Below, one piece after another: positions 10,026-18,883 of a stretch of 64,000 bases of DNA. This stretch comes from Candidatus Peregrinibacteria bacterium. GTDB lineage: Bacteria; Patescibacteriota; Gracilibacteria; UBA1369; GCA-2718715. The first letter of the stretch is position 1; the number at the start of each line of letters is the position of its first letter. Made by a program: the position numbers and the translations under genes. The stretch lies in contig JAAZXH010000008.1 in assembly GCA_014240275.1 (NCBI GenBank), forward strand, positions 54,857-118,856, given 5' to 3'. Under the pieces are notes generated by a model that saw only the letters and a list, made by a program, of their open reading frames with translations, had not been told where the DNA came from and searched no databases.

Positions 10026-12388
10026 TCAAATTTAAAGACATACTAGGAATAAACAGCAGGTATCTTGATTTCATCCTAAAATACAACAGTCAAGAAAAAA
10101 TGAAATTTGCAGATTCCAAACTAAAGACAAAACAATATCTCCAAGCCAGAGGGATACCAGTACCAAAACTACATGCAATAATTGACTCTTACGAGAATTT
10201 AAAAAAATTTGACTTTAACAACTTGCCGAATTCAACTGTTATAAAACCCAACCAAGGATCAAGAGGAAGAGGCATTATTCCTTTTAAACAAATCAAAACT
10301 AACGACTTTATAACAGTTAATGAGAAACATTATACTACAGATGAAATTAAATCTCACATCGCAGATATCATAGATGGTAAATATTCACTAGGAAACATAA
10401 GAGATAAAGCATTTTTTGAACAAAGAATAATAACTGACAAATCCTTACAAGCATTATCATACAAAGGACTACCAGATATAAGAATAATTGTATACAAAGA
10501 AACCCCAGCAATGGCAATGTTAAGACTACCAAACAAACAATCAGACGGAAAAGCAAACCTTGATGCAGGTGCATACGGATTTGGTATAGACCTAGCCACC
10601 GGTAAATTAACATATATGATAAAAGACAAACAGATTTATCAAAACTATCAAGAATTAATTCAAATACCAAATGATTTTAAAGTGCCATATTTTGATGAAA
10701 TTCTAAATATCGTATGTGAATGCCAAAAACATACCGGACTAGGATTTTTAGGGTGTGATATTGCAATAGATCAAAACAACGGACCAGTATTAATCGAAAC
10801 CAATGCGAGGCCTGGTTTATCAATTCAACTCGCAAATAAAGCTGGTCTCAAAAAAAGACTTATTCAAATAAACCAAATCAAAACTAAAAATATTAGTCAA
10901 AAAATTCAAACAGCAAAATCATTATTTTCTGATAAAAGTAGTAAGCCAAACAAGGAAAATAAAGAGAGAGTTTTAGGCTCCTATGAAAAAGTCAACTTAA
11001 TCGATCACAAAAAAATTCTAACCGGAAAGATCAACCCTACATCTAATAAAAACTTTATACCCCAAGAACTATATAAGCAGTTAAAAATTCAAGAAGAAAA
11101 TCCAAAAATTAAAATCAGACTTGGTGGTTTAAGACAATCGTTAATTTTTGAGGTTAAAAAAGGTATTAAAGAAATAGAAATTGGGATAGGTAATAATCAG
11201 AACTACCTATATAATCACACAAAAAAAGAGCAAAATAAATTACCTTCAATCAAAGTTAAAAAGCCAAAATTTGAATTCTACTTTAAACCACAAATAAATT
11301 ATGGAGAAGTCGACTTCCAAATACATCAAATCAGTAAAAAGTTAAAAATCCTAAGTAAACTTACACCTAAAAACCTAGAGTCTGAAATTAAAAAATTTAA
11401 AGAAAACACAAATTACAATCCACAGTTCGAATATGAAGACTTCAGTGACTTTTTATTTGAAAACATTAAAAAATTAAGAAACATTAAGGTCGAGGGAGAT
11501 GTTTTAGGACAAATATTTTTCAAAAAAATTAAATACTTAGAAAAAAACCTAAAAATGATTGCATGTATCGGAACAGAACAATATAGCGAAGCAAGTTTAG
11601 ATATCTATCGTGCTCCAACTATAAAAGAATTAGAATTAGCTGAAAAACACAAAAAAAATTCTAAACAGTACGACCAGTCAACTAATCTTTCTGCTAATGA
11701 GGCAAAAAAAATATTCTTAAAATTTGCAGAAAGCTCAAAACTTAAAAATATAGAGGTACAAATTAAAAATGATATGATTTCAGATGTAAGTGTAAACAAA
11801 AAGGGAACAATTTTTTTAAACAAAAATGCAAAATTCAACGAACAAAGAATTGAAAAATTAATAGCTCATGAAATTGAAACTCACATATACACAGCTATTA
11901 ACGGTAAAGACCAACCCTATCAAATCTTTCAAGATGGGCTAGCTAATTATTTATACACCCAAGAAGGTCTAGCAGTATACAACCAAGAAAAACAATTAGG
12001 TTTTAAAGAACCATGCCATGGAGCCAATACACTAATAAATAATAACTTAGTATACCAAAATTCCTTTGCAAACGGATATAAAGCACTAAAAAAACAAGGC
12101 TTATCAGATAATGAAGCTCTAAAAGCCTGCTTAAAAACCAAACGTGGCCTAAATGACACTAGTCAAAAAGGTGGGAGCTTTAAACCTTCTGTCTATTTTA
12201 TAGGAGTTCAAATGATCACAAAATTCCTAAACGAAAAAGGAGATTATAACAACTTATATATAGGGAAAATAAACATTGAAGACATCAAGCTTATTAAACA
12301 GGTGAAATCTTTAAATCCAGCCAAATTACTACCAAGATGTTATCAAAAAATTCAACGCATCAACAAGGAGGCGTCACCAAATGAATAA
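10022..12388 (+). CDS. ATP-grasp alpha-L-glutamate ligase-like domain fused to DUF1704 (MATCAP/QEGLA-type) metallopeptidase domain
   Basis: ATP-grasp motifs 'VIKPNQGSRGRGI', 'ANLDAGAYGFGIDLATGK', 'LGFLGCDIAIDQNNGPVLIETNARPGLSIQ'; C-term 'LIAHEIETHIYTAINGKDQPYQIFQDGLANYLYTQEGLAVYNQ' (HExxTH plus QEGLA). ATGA overlap with upstream gene. Confidence 0.85.
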   Translation: MIKFKDILGINSRYLDFILKYNSQEKMKFADSKLKTKQYLQARGIPVPKLHAIIDSYENLKKFDFNNLPNSTVIKPNQGSRGRGIIPFKQIKTNDFITVNEKHYTTDEIKSHIADIIDGKYSLGNIRDKAFFEQRIITDKSLQALSYKGLPDIRIIVYKETPAMAMLRLPNKQSDGKANLDAGAYGFGIDLATGKLTYMIKDKQIYQNYQELIQIPNDFKVPYFDEILNIVCECQKHTGLGFLGCDIAIDQNNGPVLIETNARPGLSIQLANKAGLKKRLIQINQIKTKNISQKIQTAKSLFSDKSSKPNKENKERVLGSYEKVNLIDHKKILTGKINPTSNKNFIPQELYKQLKIQEENPKIKIRLGGLRQSLIFEVKKGIKEIEIGIGNNQNYLYNHTKKEQNKLPSIKVKKPKFEFYFKPQINYGEVDFQIHQISKKLKILSKLTPKNLESEIKKFKENTNYNPQFEYEDFSDFLFENIKKLRNIKVEGDVLGQIFFKKIKYLEKNLKMIACIGTEQYSEASLDIYRAPTIKELELAEKHKKNSKQYDQSTNLSANEAKKIFLKFAESSKLKNIEVQIKNDMISDVSVNKKGTIFLNKNAKFNEQRIEKLIAHEIETHIYTAINGKDQPYQIFQDGLANYLYTQEGLAVYNQEKQLGFKEPCHGANTLINNNLVYQNSFANGYKALKKQGLSDNEALKACLKTKRGLNDTSQKGGSFKPSVYFIGVQMITKFLNEKGDYNNLYIGKINIEDIKLIKQVKSLNPAKLLPRCYQKIQRINKEASPNE

Positions 12389-13392
12389 AAACGATAATCA
12401 CTAGCCATTGCATGTTCATATATTTTGCGTGTTGCTTCACAACCTATAAATGCATTAATCAAAAGCAAAAGTGTGGATTTAGGCAAATGAAAATTTGTTA
12501 AAATACCATCAACCACAAAATCATCAAATGGTGGCTTAATAAAAATTTGTGTTTCTCCCTGTTGAGGCACAAATTTATTTGTTTCAAAATCAAAAACGGT
12601 TTGAAGCACACGTAAGGCAGTAGTCCCTAAAGCAATAATAGGATTATTATTAACCTTAGCATGATTCAAGTCAACAGACGCAGCCTCAGAAAACTCATAG
12701 TACTCTGAATGCATCTCATGATCAAAAATACTCTCTTTAATTGGAGCAAAGGTACCCAAACCAACATGCAAACAAACATCAATAAATTTTACACCTTTAT
12801 CTTCTAATTTCTTCAAAACTTGATCTGTGAAATGTAAAGAAGCTGTAGGAGCCGCAACAGAACCTTTAGTTTTAGCAAAAACAGTTTGATAACGATCTTT
12901 ATAGTAATTTGGATCATCAACATCAATATAAGGTGGTAGTGGAACCTCTCCATGAGACTCTAAGAATGCTAATATATCAAAAGAATGGATGTTACCAACA
13001 TACTGGATGATACGATGACCAGAGTCTGAAACACTTAAAACTTCAAAAACAAAACCACCAATTCTAAAAACTTTTCCTATTTTAAATTTCTTACCCGGCC
13101 TTACTAAAGCTACAAAGGATTTGTTGTTTATTTTTTTTAAAAAAAATAATTCATGTTCTGACTTATCAATCATAAACCTTAAGCGTGCTGGAATAACCCT
13201 TGAGACATTCCTGACCAAATAAGAATTCTTTGGTATCAAATTTACTATTTCTGAAAATTTATAATCAGTAATCTTACCTGAATTATAATACAATAAAGAA
13301 CTCATATCACGTTTATCAGAAGGTGCATTAGCAATTAACGATTTAGGTAAATCAAAATTGAAAAATAAATTAGCAGGAAGCGTGGAATTCAT
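12352..13392 (-). CDS. queA: S-adenosylmethionine:tRNA ribosyltransferase-isomerase
   Basis: 'RVIPARL', 'HGEVPLPPYI', 'DRYQTVFAKTKGSVAAPTASLHFT', 'HVGLGTFAPIK', 'TNFHLPKSTLLLLINAFIG', 'DYRFYSFGDASLL'. Confidence 0.96.
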   Translation of the reverse strand: MNSTLPANLFFNFDLPKSLIANAPSDKRDMSSLLYYNSGKITDYKFSEIVNLIPKNSYLVRNVSRVIPARLRFMIDKSEHELFFLKKINNKSFVALVRPGKKFKIGKVFRIGGFVFEVLSVSDSGHRIIQYVGNIHSFDILAFLESHGEVPLPPYIDVDDPNYYKDRYQTVFAKTKGSVAAPTASLHFTDQVLKKLEDKGVKFIDVCLHVGLGTFAPIKESIFDHEMHSEYYEFSEAASVDLNHAKVNNNPIIALGTTALRVLQTVFDFETNKFVPQQGETQIFIKPPFDDFVVDGILTNFHLPKSTLLLLINAFIGCEATRKIYEHAMASDYRFYSFGDASLLMR

Positions 13393-13462
13393 AATAATAA
13401 ATATATAAAAACACAGACATGTTACAATATATCATCTAAAACAGTCAAGAAAACAATATAAA

Positions 13463-14575
13463 CTAAAAACTAGTGCTAAATTCTTTTTGATTAGGATCAG
13501 CAACACCAGTATATTTTATTATACATAAAGTTATATCATCCAGCTGCAAAGAACCATTGGCGTAAATATCTAAATCTAATTTTATTTTTTCATAAACTTC
13601 ATTAACAGTAGGCAAATGGGAATATTTAGATATTAGATCTACTAGGCCAGTTGGACCAAACAATTTTCCATTTTGATCTTTCAATTCGGTCACTCCATCT
13701 GATGCCAAGACCATAACGTCGCCATCTACTAGTTGTAATGATTTTTGCTCTAACTTCTTTGAAATATCTTCGAGTAAACCAAGAGCTACACCCTTAGTAT
13801 CAAAAGATTCAACAACTGCTTCAGATTGTCTAAATATATGAATTTTTTCATAACCACAAGGATAATACAGAACCTTGCCTTGATCATTCAAATTCATAAA
13901 TACGGAACTTAAAAACATTGATGCTGAAGTATTTGACTTTAAAAAAGAATTCAATAATACAATTAGTTTATCTAATACAAGAGACTGATTAGTTAAAAAC
14001 ATAGTTTGAACCATAATCATAATCAGTGCAGCAGGGGCACCATGACCTGTGGCATCAGCTAAATAAAGGTCAAAACCAGATTTAGTAGGCCTAAAATTAA
14101 ACATATCTCCACCTAATTCATCAGCAGAACGGTGCTTAACCAAAAACTGATAATTTTTAAGTTTTAACGTATTAGAAGGTAATAAGTTTTCTTGAATGTG
14201 TTGGGCCATAGTTAGCTCTGTATACATTCGTTGACCAGATTTAATATAGGAAGCTACATTTTCAAAATTATAAACTAAATCATTCACAAAAAAACATATC
14301 AAACCATATTCATCTAAACCAAGATCAGGTAATTTCTGATAAGGTTTTTTGGCTATAATATTTGCAATTTGATTCGCAATTAATTGTAATTTAACAACAA
14401 AAGATCTCCAAATAGCAAAAGGAAGCAAAACTATTACTATACAGGAATAATACAACAAAAACATAGCATCGAACTTCAATATTTCTAAAAAAGATAACAT
14501 CAAAGGAAGAAACATCACCACAATCAGTAGAAGAATTTTATAAAAAACTCGATGTGAATATAAAACAAATTGCAT
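13463..14575 (-). CDS. Membrane-anchored SpoIIE/RsbU-type PP2C serine phosphatase
   Basis: TM N-term; 'AQHIQENLLPS', 'ADELGGDMFNF', 'LYLADATGHGAPAALIM', 'VLASDGVTEL'. Confidence 0.92.
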   Translation of the reverse strand: MQFVLYSHRVFYKILLLIVVMFLPLMLSFLEILKFDAMFLLYYSCIVIVLLPFAIWRSFVVKLQLIANQIANIIAKKPYQKLPDLGLDEYGLICFFVNDLVYNFENVASYIKSGQRMYTELTMAQHIQENLLPSNTLKLKNYQFLVKHRSADELGGDMFNFRPTKSGFDLYLADATGHGAPAALIMIMVQTMFLTNQSLVLDKLIVLLNSFLKSNTSASMFLSSVFMNLNDQGKVLYYPCGYEKIHIFRQSEAVVESFDTKGVALGLLEDISKKLEQKSLQLVDGDVMVLASDGVTELKDQNGKLFGPTGLVDLISKYSHLPTVNEVYEKIKLDLDIYANGSLQLDDITLCIIKYTGVADPNQKEFSTSF

Positions 14576-14576
14576 A

Positions 14577-14930
14577 TTAAATTAGTGATTTAATAAAAAC
14601 ATCAAGGTCTTTTTGATACTCTATTAATTCAAAAACACCTAAATTGTCAAATATATCATATACTTGAGGTTGAGCTTGAGATAAAACCAACTTTTGTTTA
14701 TTGTTTAATAACTTTTCTGATAAACTTATTAAATATCCAACATATTGTGAATTTACATATGACAAGTATTTTAAATCAAATACTAAATTGGGAACATGTA
14801 AATCTAAAACATATTTATCGATTTTTTTTTGAATTTCATTAATACAGGTGTTATCAATTTCACCTTTAAATTGTAACAAAACATAAGGGTCAGAGTGAAC
14901 CGGTTTATTAACTTCAATTAATTCGTACAT
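14577..14930 (-). CDS. STAS domain anti-sigma factor antagonist-like protein
   Basis: 'LVFDLKYLSYVNSQYVGYLISLSEKLLNNKQKLVLSQAQPQVYDIFDNLGV'. Confidence 0.85.
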   Translation of the reverse strand: MYELIEVNKPVHSDPYVLLQFKGEIDNTCINEIQKKIDKYVLDLHVPNLVFDLKYLSYVNSQYVGYLISLSEKLLNNKQKLVLSQAQPQVYDIFDNLGVFELIEYQKDLDVFIKSLI

Positions 14931-14968
14931 AAAGTATACTTATATATAAAGCATACCAAGTATACAAC

Positions 14969-17203
14969 TTATAATAAATCCTTGACCATAAAATACTCTT
15001 TACGTGCAGACAACATATGGTAAGCCTTTAACAAAGTTTCTAACAAATCCTTATCGTTGTCATAATCAGCATATTCATTATTCAATGATAGCTCCAAGAT
15101 AGAAACTAAGTGGGACTTAAAAGACTGATTTTCTAAACGAGATAAAACCATACGCATTTTAGAATAATCTAAATCGGATAAACTAAATGCAATTGGCTTA
15201 TCAACATAGGTACTAAATAACAACTTAGCAGTAACAGAACTAAACCTCTCAACACTATCAAACATAGCAGACAAGTCATAATTTAAAGCTAAAACTAAAG
15301 CTTCTAACTGAACTTCAACCTCAGAACTATTCAAGTTTTTATAAATCAAACTATTAAATTTACTAGATTTATAATATAAATGTAAATCAGCTAATTCATA
15401 AAAAACAGTTCGCTTATCTAAATTCAAACTATTTACAAAACTTATAACATTGTCATCATCAACCAACTTAAATAGTTCATAAGTATCCTTAAACAACTGT
15501 AGATCCATGATTTCAGTTAAATTACGTAAATTTAATTCAATCACAGCGATATCAGAAGAAAGCATTGCTTGAAATAAATAAATTTCCGCCAGTACACGCT
15601 TCGACCTTCCATTTACAGATAAATCTCGAGCTTGATTTAATAACTTATTTAAAGTAAAAGGTCTAGCCCTTAACTGATCAATGTTATTCTTTAATATATG
15701 AGATATAACATCAAAAATTCTTACATCATCAATATAGTTATACTCTAACAAACCGAGTAACTCATCAAGATAATCTAAATCCGCATATTTCTTAAATAAC
15801 TCTAAGATCTCTAACTGCAAATCTTTATCCAAATGTGGATGAGCAACTAAATATTTAATTAAAAATTGAAAATCAATATAAGAAGGATTTTGATGTAAAA
15901 TAGAAATAGCATTTAATTTCGTACTTAATTTTTTTGATTTCAATAATGCCTTCTTAGGAGATCTTAAATAATCTTTACTGAATTTAGTAGTAGCAAAAGT
16001 AACAATACCAAGCATCAATAACGAAACAACATTTAAAAACATATCTAAATTCAAAAACTCTAGAATAAATATAATCAAAAAGGAACTAATAATCATTCCA
16101 AGTGGTTTAACAACACCCTCTAAAAATTCCATTACATAACTACGAGAAGAATGTTTAAAAGAATAGAATGTAGCATGATATGCATTTAAGAATGTAACGT
16201 CAGAAATATCATGGTTAGTTTTAACAAACAGAAGGCTTAAAAAACCAGGGTTAGTAAACATCGAAATTAAAGAAAAAATCATAATAATAGGCGACAGCAA
16301 TAAAGACTTAATAACACCTAAAAAATTCATTACCCTAGAAGCTAAAAAGAACTGGTAAACCAAAGTCATCCCACCAATAATCATATGAAAAAAACCTAAG
16401 TCAAAAGCCATCGAATGATCATCATGACCATGATCAGCGAATTGTGAAACAAAATCTAAAAACTGAAATTCCAAAACATAAAAAAATGCAAATTGGAATA
16501 AAATTATAATAGCTAAATAGGTTAAACCAGAATAATTTAAAATATCATTAAATTTAACTCGACTATGCTTTGCATGACTATGAGAAATAACTTTAGCTGG
16601 AACACTAACCGATCTATCATTAAAAATTAATAGAATAGGCAAGTTCATTAAAACTAAAATAGAACTAAGTGCTAATAAAGATGATAATTCAAAGAAAGTA
16701 GAAAAAACCGAAATCAAAATACCAGCCAATACAGTACCAATGGTTTCAGCACTTTCTATAAGTGGAAAAATACGAGTACTTTGACTTGGTGAGAATAAAC
16801 TTTCAAAAAATAATAATTTGGAAATTTTCATTTGAGACCAAAAAACTGCTAAAGTAAAAAGCAGTAAGCTAGCAAAAATCCAAAAATTCGAAAGAAAGAA
16901 ATAAGAAGACAAAATCAAAGCCAAACTACACAAAAAACTCATACCTATAATCAATAAGGTACGATTTTTTGAACTTACAAAATTTTTAAATAAGAAAAAA
17001 CCGAAGATTGTTAACAATCCATAGACAATAAAGAGTCTTGGTATGATAGTTAAATCAAAAACATCAATTGCTAAAACAATTAATACAGTCCAAGAAATTA
17101 CAAAAACCAAGCGTGAAACTAGAGCTAAAGACCAACAAACTAAAAAATCCTTAATTTCACTACGATTTAATCTAAAATGACTTAATATATTCAAAAAAAA
17201 CAA
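14969..17203 (-). CDS. MFS/nucleotide-transporter-like multi-TM protein with C-terminal helical-repeat region
   Basis: About 12 hydrophobic segments; 'FSPSQSTRIFPLIESAETIGTVLAGIL' resembles ATP/ADP translocase-family proteins; soluble C-term of about 300 aa with HEAT-like helices. Confidence 0.55.
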   Translation of the reverse strand: MFFLNILSHFRLNRSEIKDFLVCWSLALVSRLVFVISWTVLIVLAIDVFDLTIIPRLFIVYGLLTIFGFFLFKNFVSSKNRTLLIIGMSFLCSLALILSSYFFLSNFWIFASLLLFTLAVFWSQMKISKLLFFESLFSPSQSTRIFPLIESAETIGTVLAGILISVFSTFFELSSLLALSSILVLMNLPILLIFNDRSVSVPAKVISHSHAKHSRVKFNDILNYSGLTYLAIIILFQFAFFYVLEFQFLDFVSQFADHGHDDHSMAFDLGFFHMIIGGMTLVYQFFLASRVMNFLGVIKSLLLSPIIMIFSLISMFTNPGFLSLLFVKTNHDISDVTFLNAYHATFYSFKHSSRSYVMEFLEGVVKPLGMIISSFLIIFILEFLNLDMFLNVVSLLMLGIVTFATTKFSKDYLRSPKKALLKSKKLSTKLNAISILHQNPSYIDFQFLIKYLVAHPHLDKDLQLEILELFKKYADLDYLDELLGLLEYNYIDDVRIFDVISHILKNNIDQLRARPFTLNKLLNQARDLSVNGRSKRVLAEIYLFQAMLSSDIAVIELNLRNLTEIMDLQLFKDTYELFKLVDDDNVISFVNSLNLDKRTVFYELADLHLYYKSSKFNSLIYKNLNSSEVEVQLEALVLALNYDLSAMFDSVERFSSVTAKLLFSTYVDKPIAFSLSDLDYSKMRMVLSRLENQSFKSHLVSILELSLNNEYADYDNDKDLLETLLKAYHMLSARKEYFMVKDLL

Positions 17204-17236
17204 TTATATTCATATAATTATATCACATTTTAAACA

Positions 17237-17261
17237 TAAAAAAAAGGCGGATAACCGCCTT
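17237..17261 (-). terminator. Intrinsic terminator downstream of tsf
   Basis: On minus strand AAGGCGG-TTAT-CCGCCTT followed by T-run. Confidence 0.85.
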
Positions 17262-17268
17262 ATCTTTT

Positions 17269-18030
17269 TTAGATCTTGTAAAGTCTAAACCCAGTAACCT
17301 TTGCATTGTTTGCAGCGGCAAACTCTTCAATAGTTTGATCTGGATTCATAACGAAACTTTGTGAATTTAAAGCTACATCTGAACGTAGTTTAGATTCTTT
17401 ACCAGTTAAAATTTTATCCCAAATTGACTCTGGCTTATTAGAACTTGCAAGCTCTTCCTTAGCAAAAGCTAACTCTTTATCAATATAAACCTGATCAACA
17501 TCTGATTTATTTAAAGCTTTAGGCGAAGTAGCAGTAACATGCATAGCGATTTGTTTTGCAATTTCTTCATTACCACCTTCTAAAATAGCTACTGCTCCTA
17601 ATTTATTATTAGAATGTACATAGGTACCAAGAACATTACCATCTAGAGTTTCAGAAGATTTTAAAACAACATTTTCACCCATTTTTAAACCGAGATCTGA
17701 AATTTCTGCATCTGCAATTTCTGTTCCAGATAAAACCTGATTAGCAAAATCCTTAACAGTGTTTATAAAATCTTCGTTCTTTGAAACAAAATCAGTTTCA
17801 CACGCAATTGTAATAGCTGCAGCTTTAGAACCATCTTTTACGATAGAAACGACACCTTCAGAAGTAGTACGTTCTGATCTTTCTTTAGCTTTAGCTTCTC
17901 CTTTTTTACGAAGTAAATCAAAAGCCACATCAAGATCACCAGCAGCTTCCTCTAAAGCTTTTTTACAAGCACTAATGGAAACACCAGATTGATCTCTAAG
18001 CTGCTTGATTAAATCAATTGTAATATTCAT
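17269..18030 (-). CDS. tsf: Elongation factor Ts
   Basis: 'LIKQLRDQSGVSISACKKALEEAAGDLDVAFDLLRKKG', 'ACETDFVSKNEDF'. Confidence 0.96.
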   Translation of the reverse strand: MNITIDLIKQLRDQSGVSISACKKALEEAAGDLDVAFDLLRKKGEAKAKERSERTTSEGVVSIVKDGSKAAAITIACETDFVSKNEDFINTVKDFANQVLSGTEIADAEISDLGLKMGENVVLKSSETLDGNVLGTYVHSNNKLGAVAILEGGNEEIAKQIAMHVTATSPKALNKSDVDQVYIDKELAFAKEELASSNKPESIWDKILTGKESKLRSDVALNSQSFVMNPDQTIEEFAAANNAKVTGFRLYKI

Positions 18031-18031
18031 T

Positions 18032-18721
18032 TTATTTTTGGGTTAATGTTGTTTTAATAGTATCTAAAAAGTAAGTAATTGATTTAATCGCATCATCATT
18101 ACCTGGAATTCCAAAATCAACTAAATCAGGATCAGAGTTTGAATCTAAAACACCAACTACTGGGATACCTTTTTTACGAGCTTCTACAACTGCTGTCTTA
18201 TCACGATTTACATCAAGCACAAAAAGACAGTCTGGCAATTTATCCATTGATTCTACACCACCTAAAGATGATTGTAATTTTTTAATAGTCTTTTTAAAGC
18301 CTGAGGCTTCTTTTTTAGTGTATTTATCAAATTCTCCTTCTTTTTCCATCTTCTTAAGTTTTTTCAATTCATTTACACGCCGTGAAATAGTAGAATAATT
18401 AGTTAAAAGTCCTGGAATCCATTTATTTGTAACATATGGCATATCTAATTCATTTGCTACATTTTGAAGTACTCCAGTTGCTTGTTGCTTAGTAGCTACA
18501 AACAAAATATTTTTTTTGTCGGTATAAATAGACTTCATAAAGTCCAAAGCTTTATCAAAAGCCTCAAGAGTTTTACTTAAATCAAATACGTGAACGTTTT
18601 TTCTTTGACCCCATACAAACTTCTTCATTTTTGGATTCCATTTGTTTGTATAATGACCGAAATGTACGGCACACATAAGCATTTTTTGTAACTCAGCTTC
18701 AGAGTTTTTAAAATTTGTCAT
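18032..18721 (-). CDS. rpsB: 30S ribosomal protein S2
   Basis: 'AVHFGHYTNKWNPKMKKFVWGQR', 'LFVLDVNRDKTAVVEARKKGIPVVGVLDSNSDPDLVDFGIPGNDDA'. Confidence 0.97.
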   Translation of the reverse strand: MTNFKNSEAELQKMLMCAVHFGHYTNKWNPKMKKFVWGQRKNVHVFDLSKTLEAFDKALDFMKSIYTDKKNILFVATKQQATGVLQNVANELDMPYVTNKWIPGLLTNYSTISRRVNELKKLKKMEKEGEFDKYTKKEASGFKKTIKKLQSSLGGVESMDKLPDCLFVLDVNRDKTAVVEARKKGIPVVGVLDSNSDPDLVDFGIPGNDDAIKSITYFLDTIKTTLTQK

Positions 18722-18751
18722 GGTATATGTATTAAATTCCTTAATTCTATA

Positions 18752-18816
18752 TTTAGATAAGTGTTTGAATACCGTGGAATCAGAAAATCTGACAGGAATA
18801 GTACCAAATATCTAAA
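18752..18816 (-). promoter_or_regulatory. Candidate structured leader RNA upstream of rpsB
   Basis: Closing stem TTTAGATA (18752-18759)/TATCTAAA (18809-18816) enclosing TCAGA-AAA-TCTGA hairpin (18780-18792), about 30 nt upstream of the rpsB start. Confidence 0.5.
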
Positions 18817-18883
18817 CTAAGATTTTGACTTTCAAATCCTACCTAAATTCATTATAATTTGCAAGTCAATATTAATTTTTACC

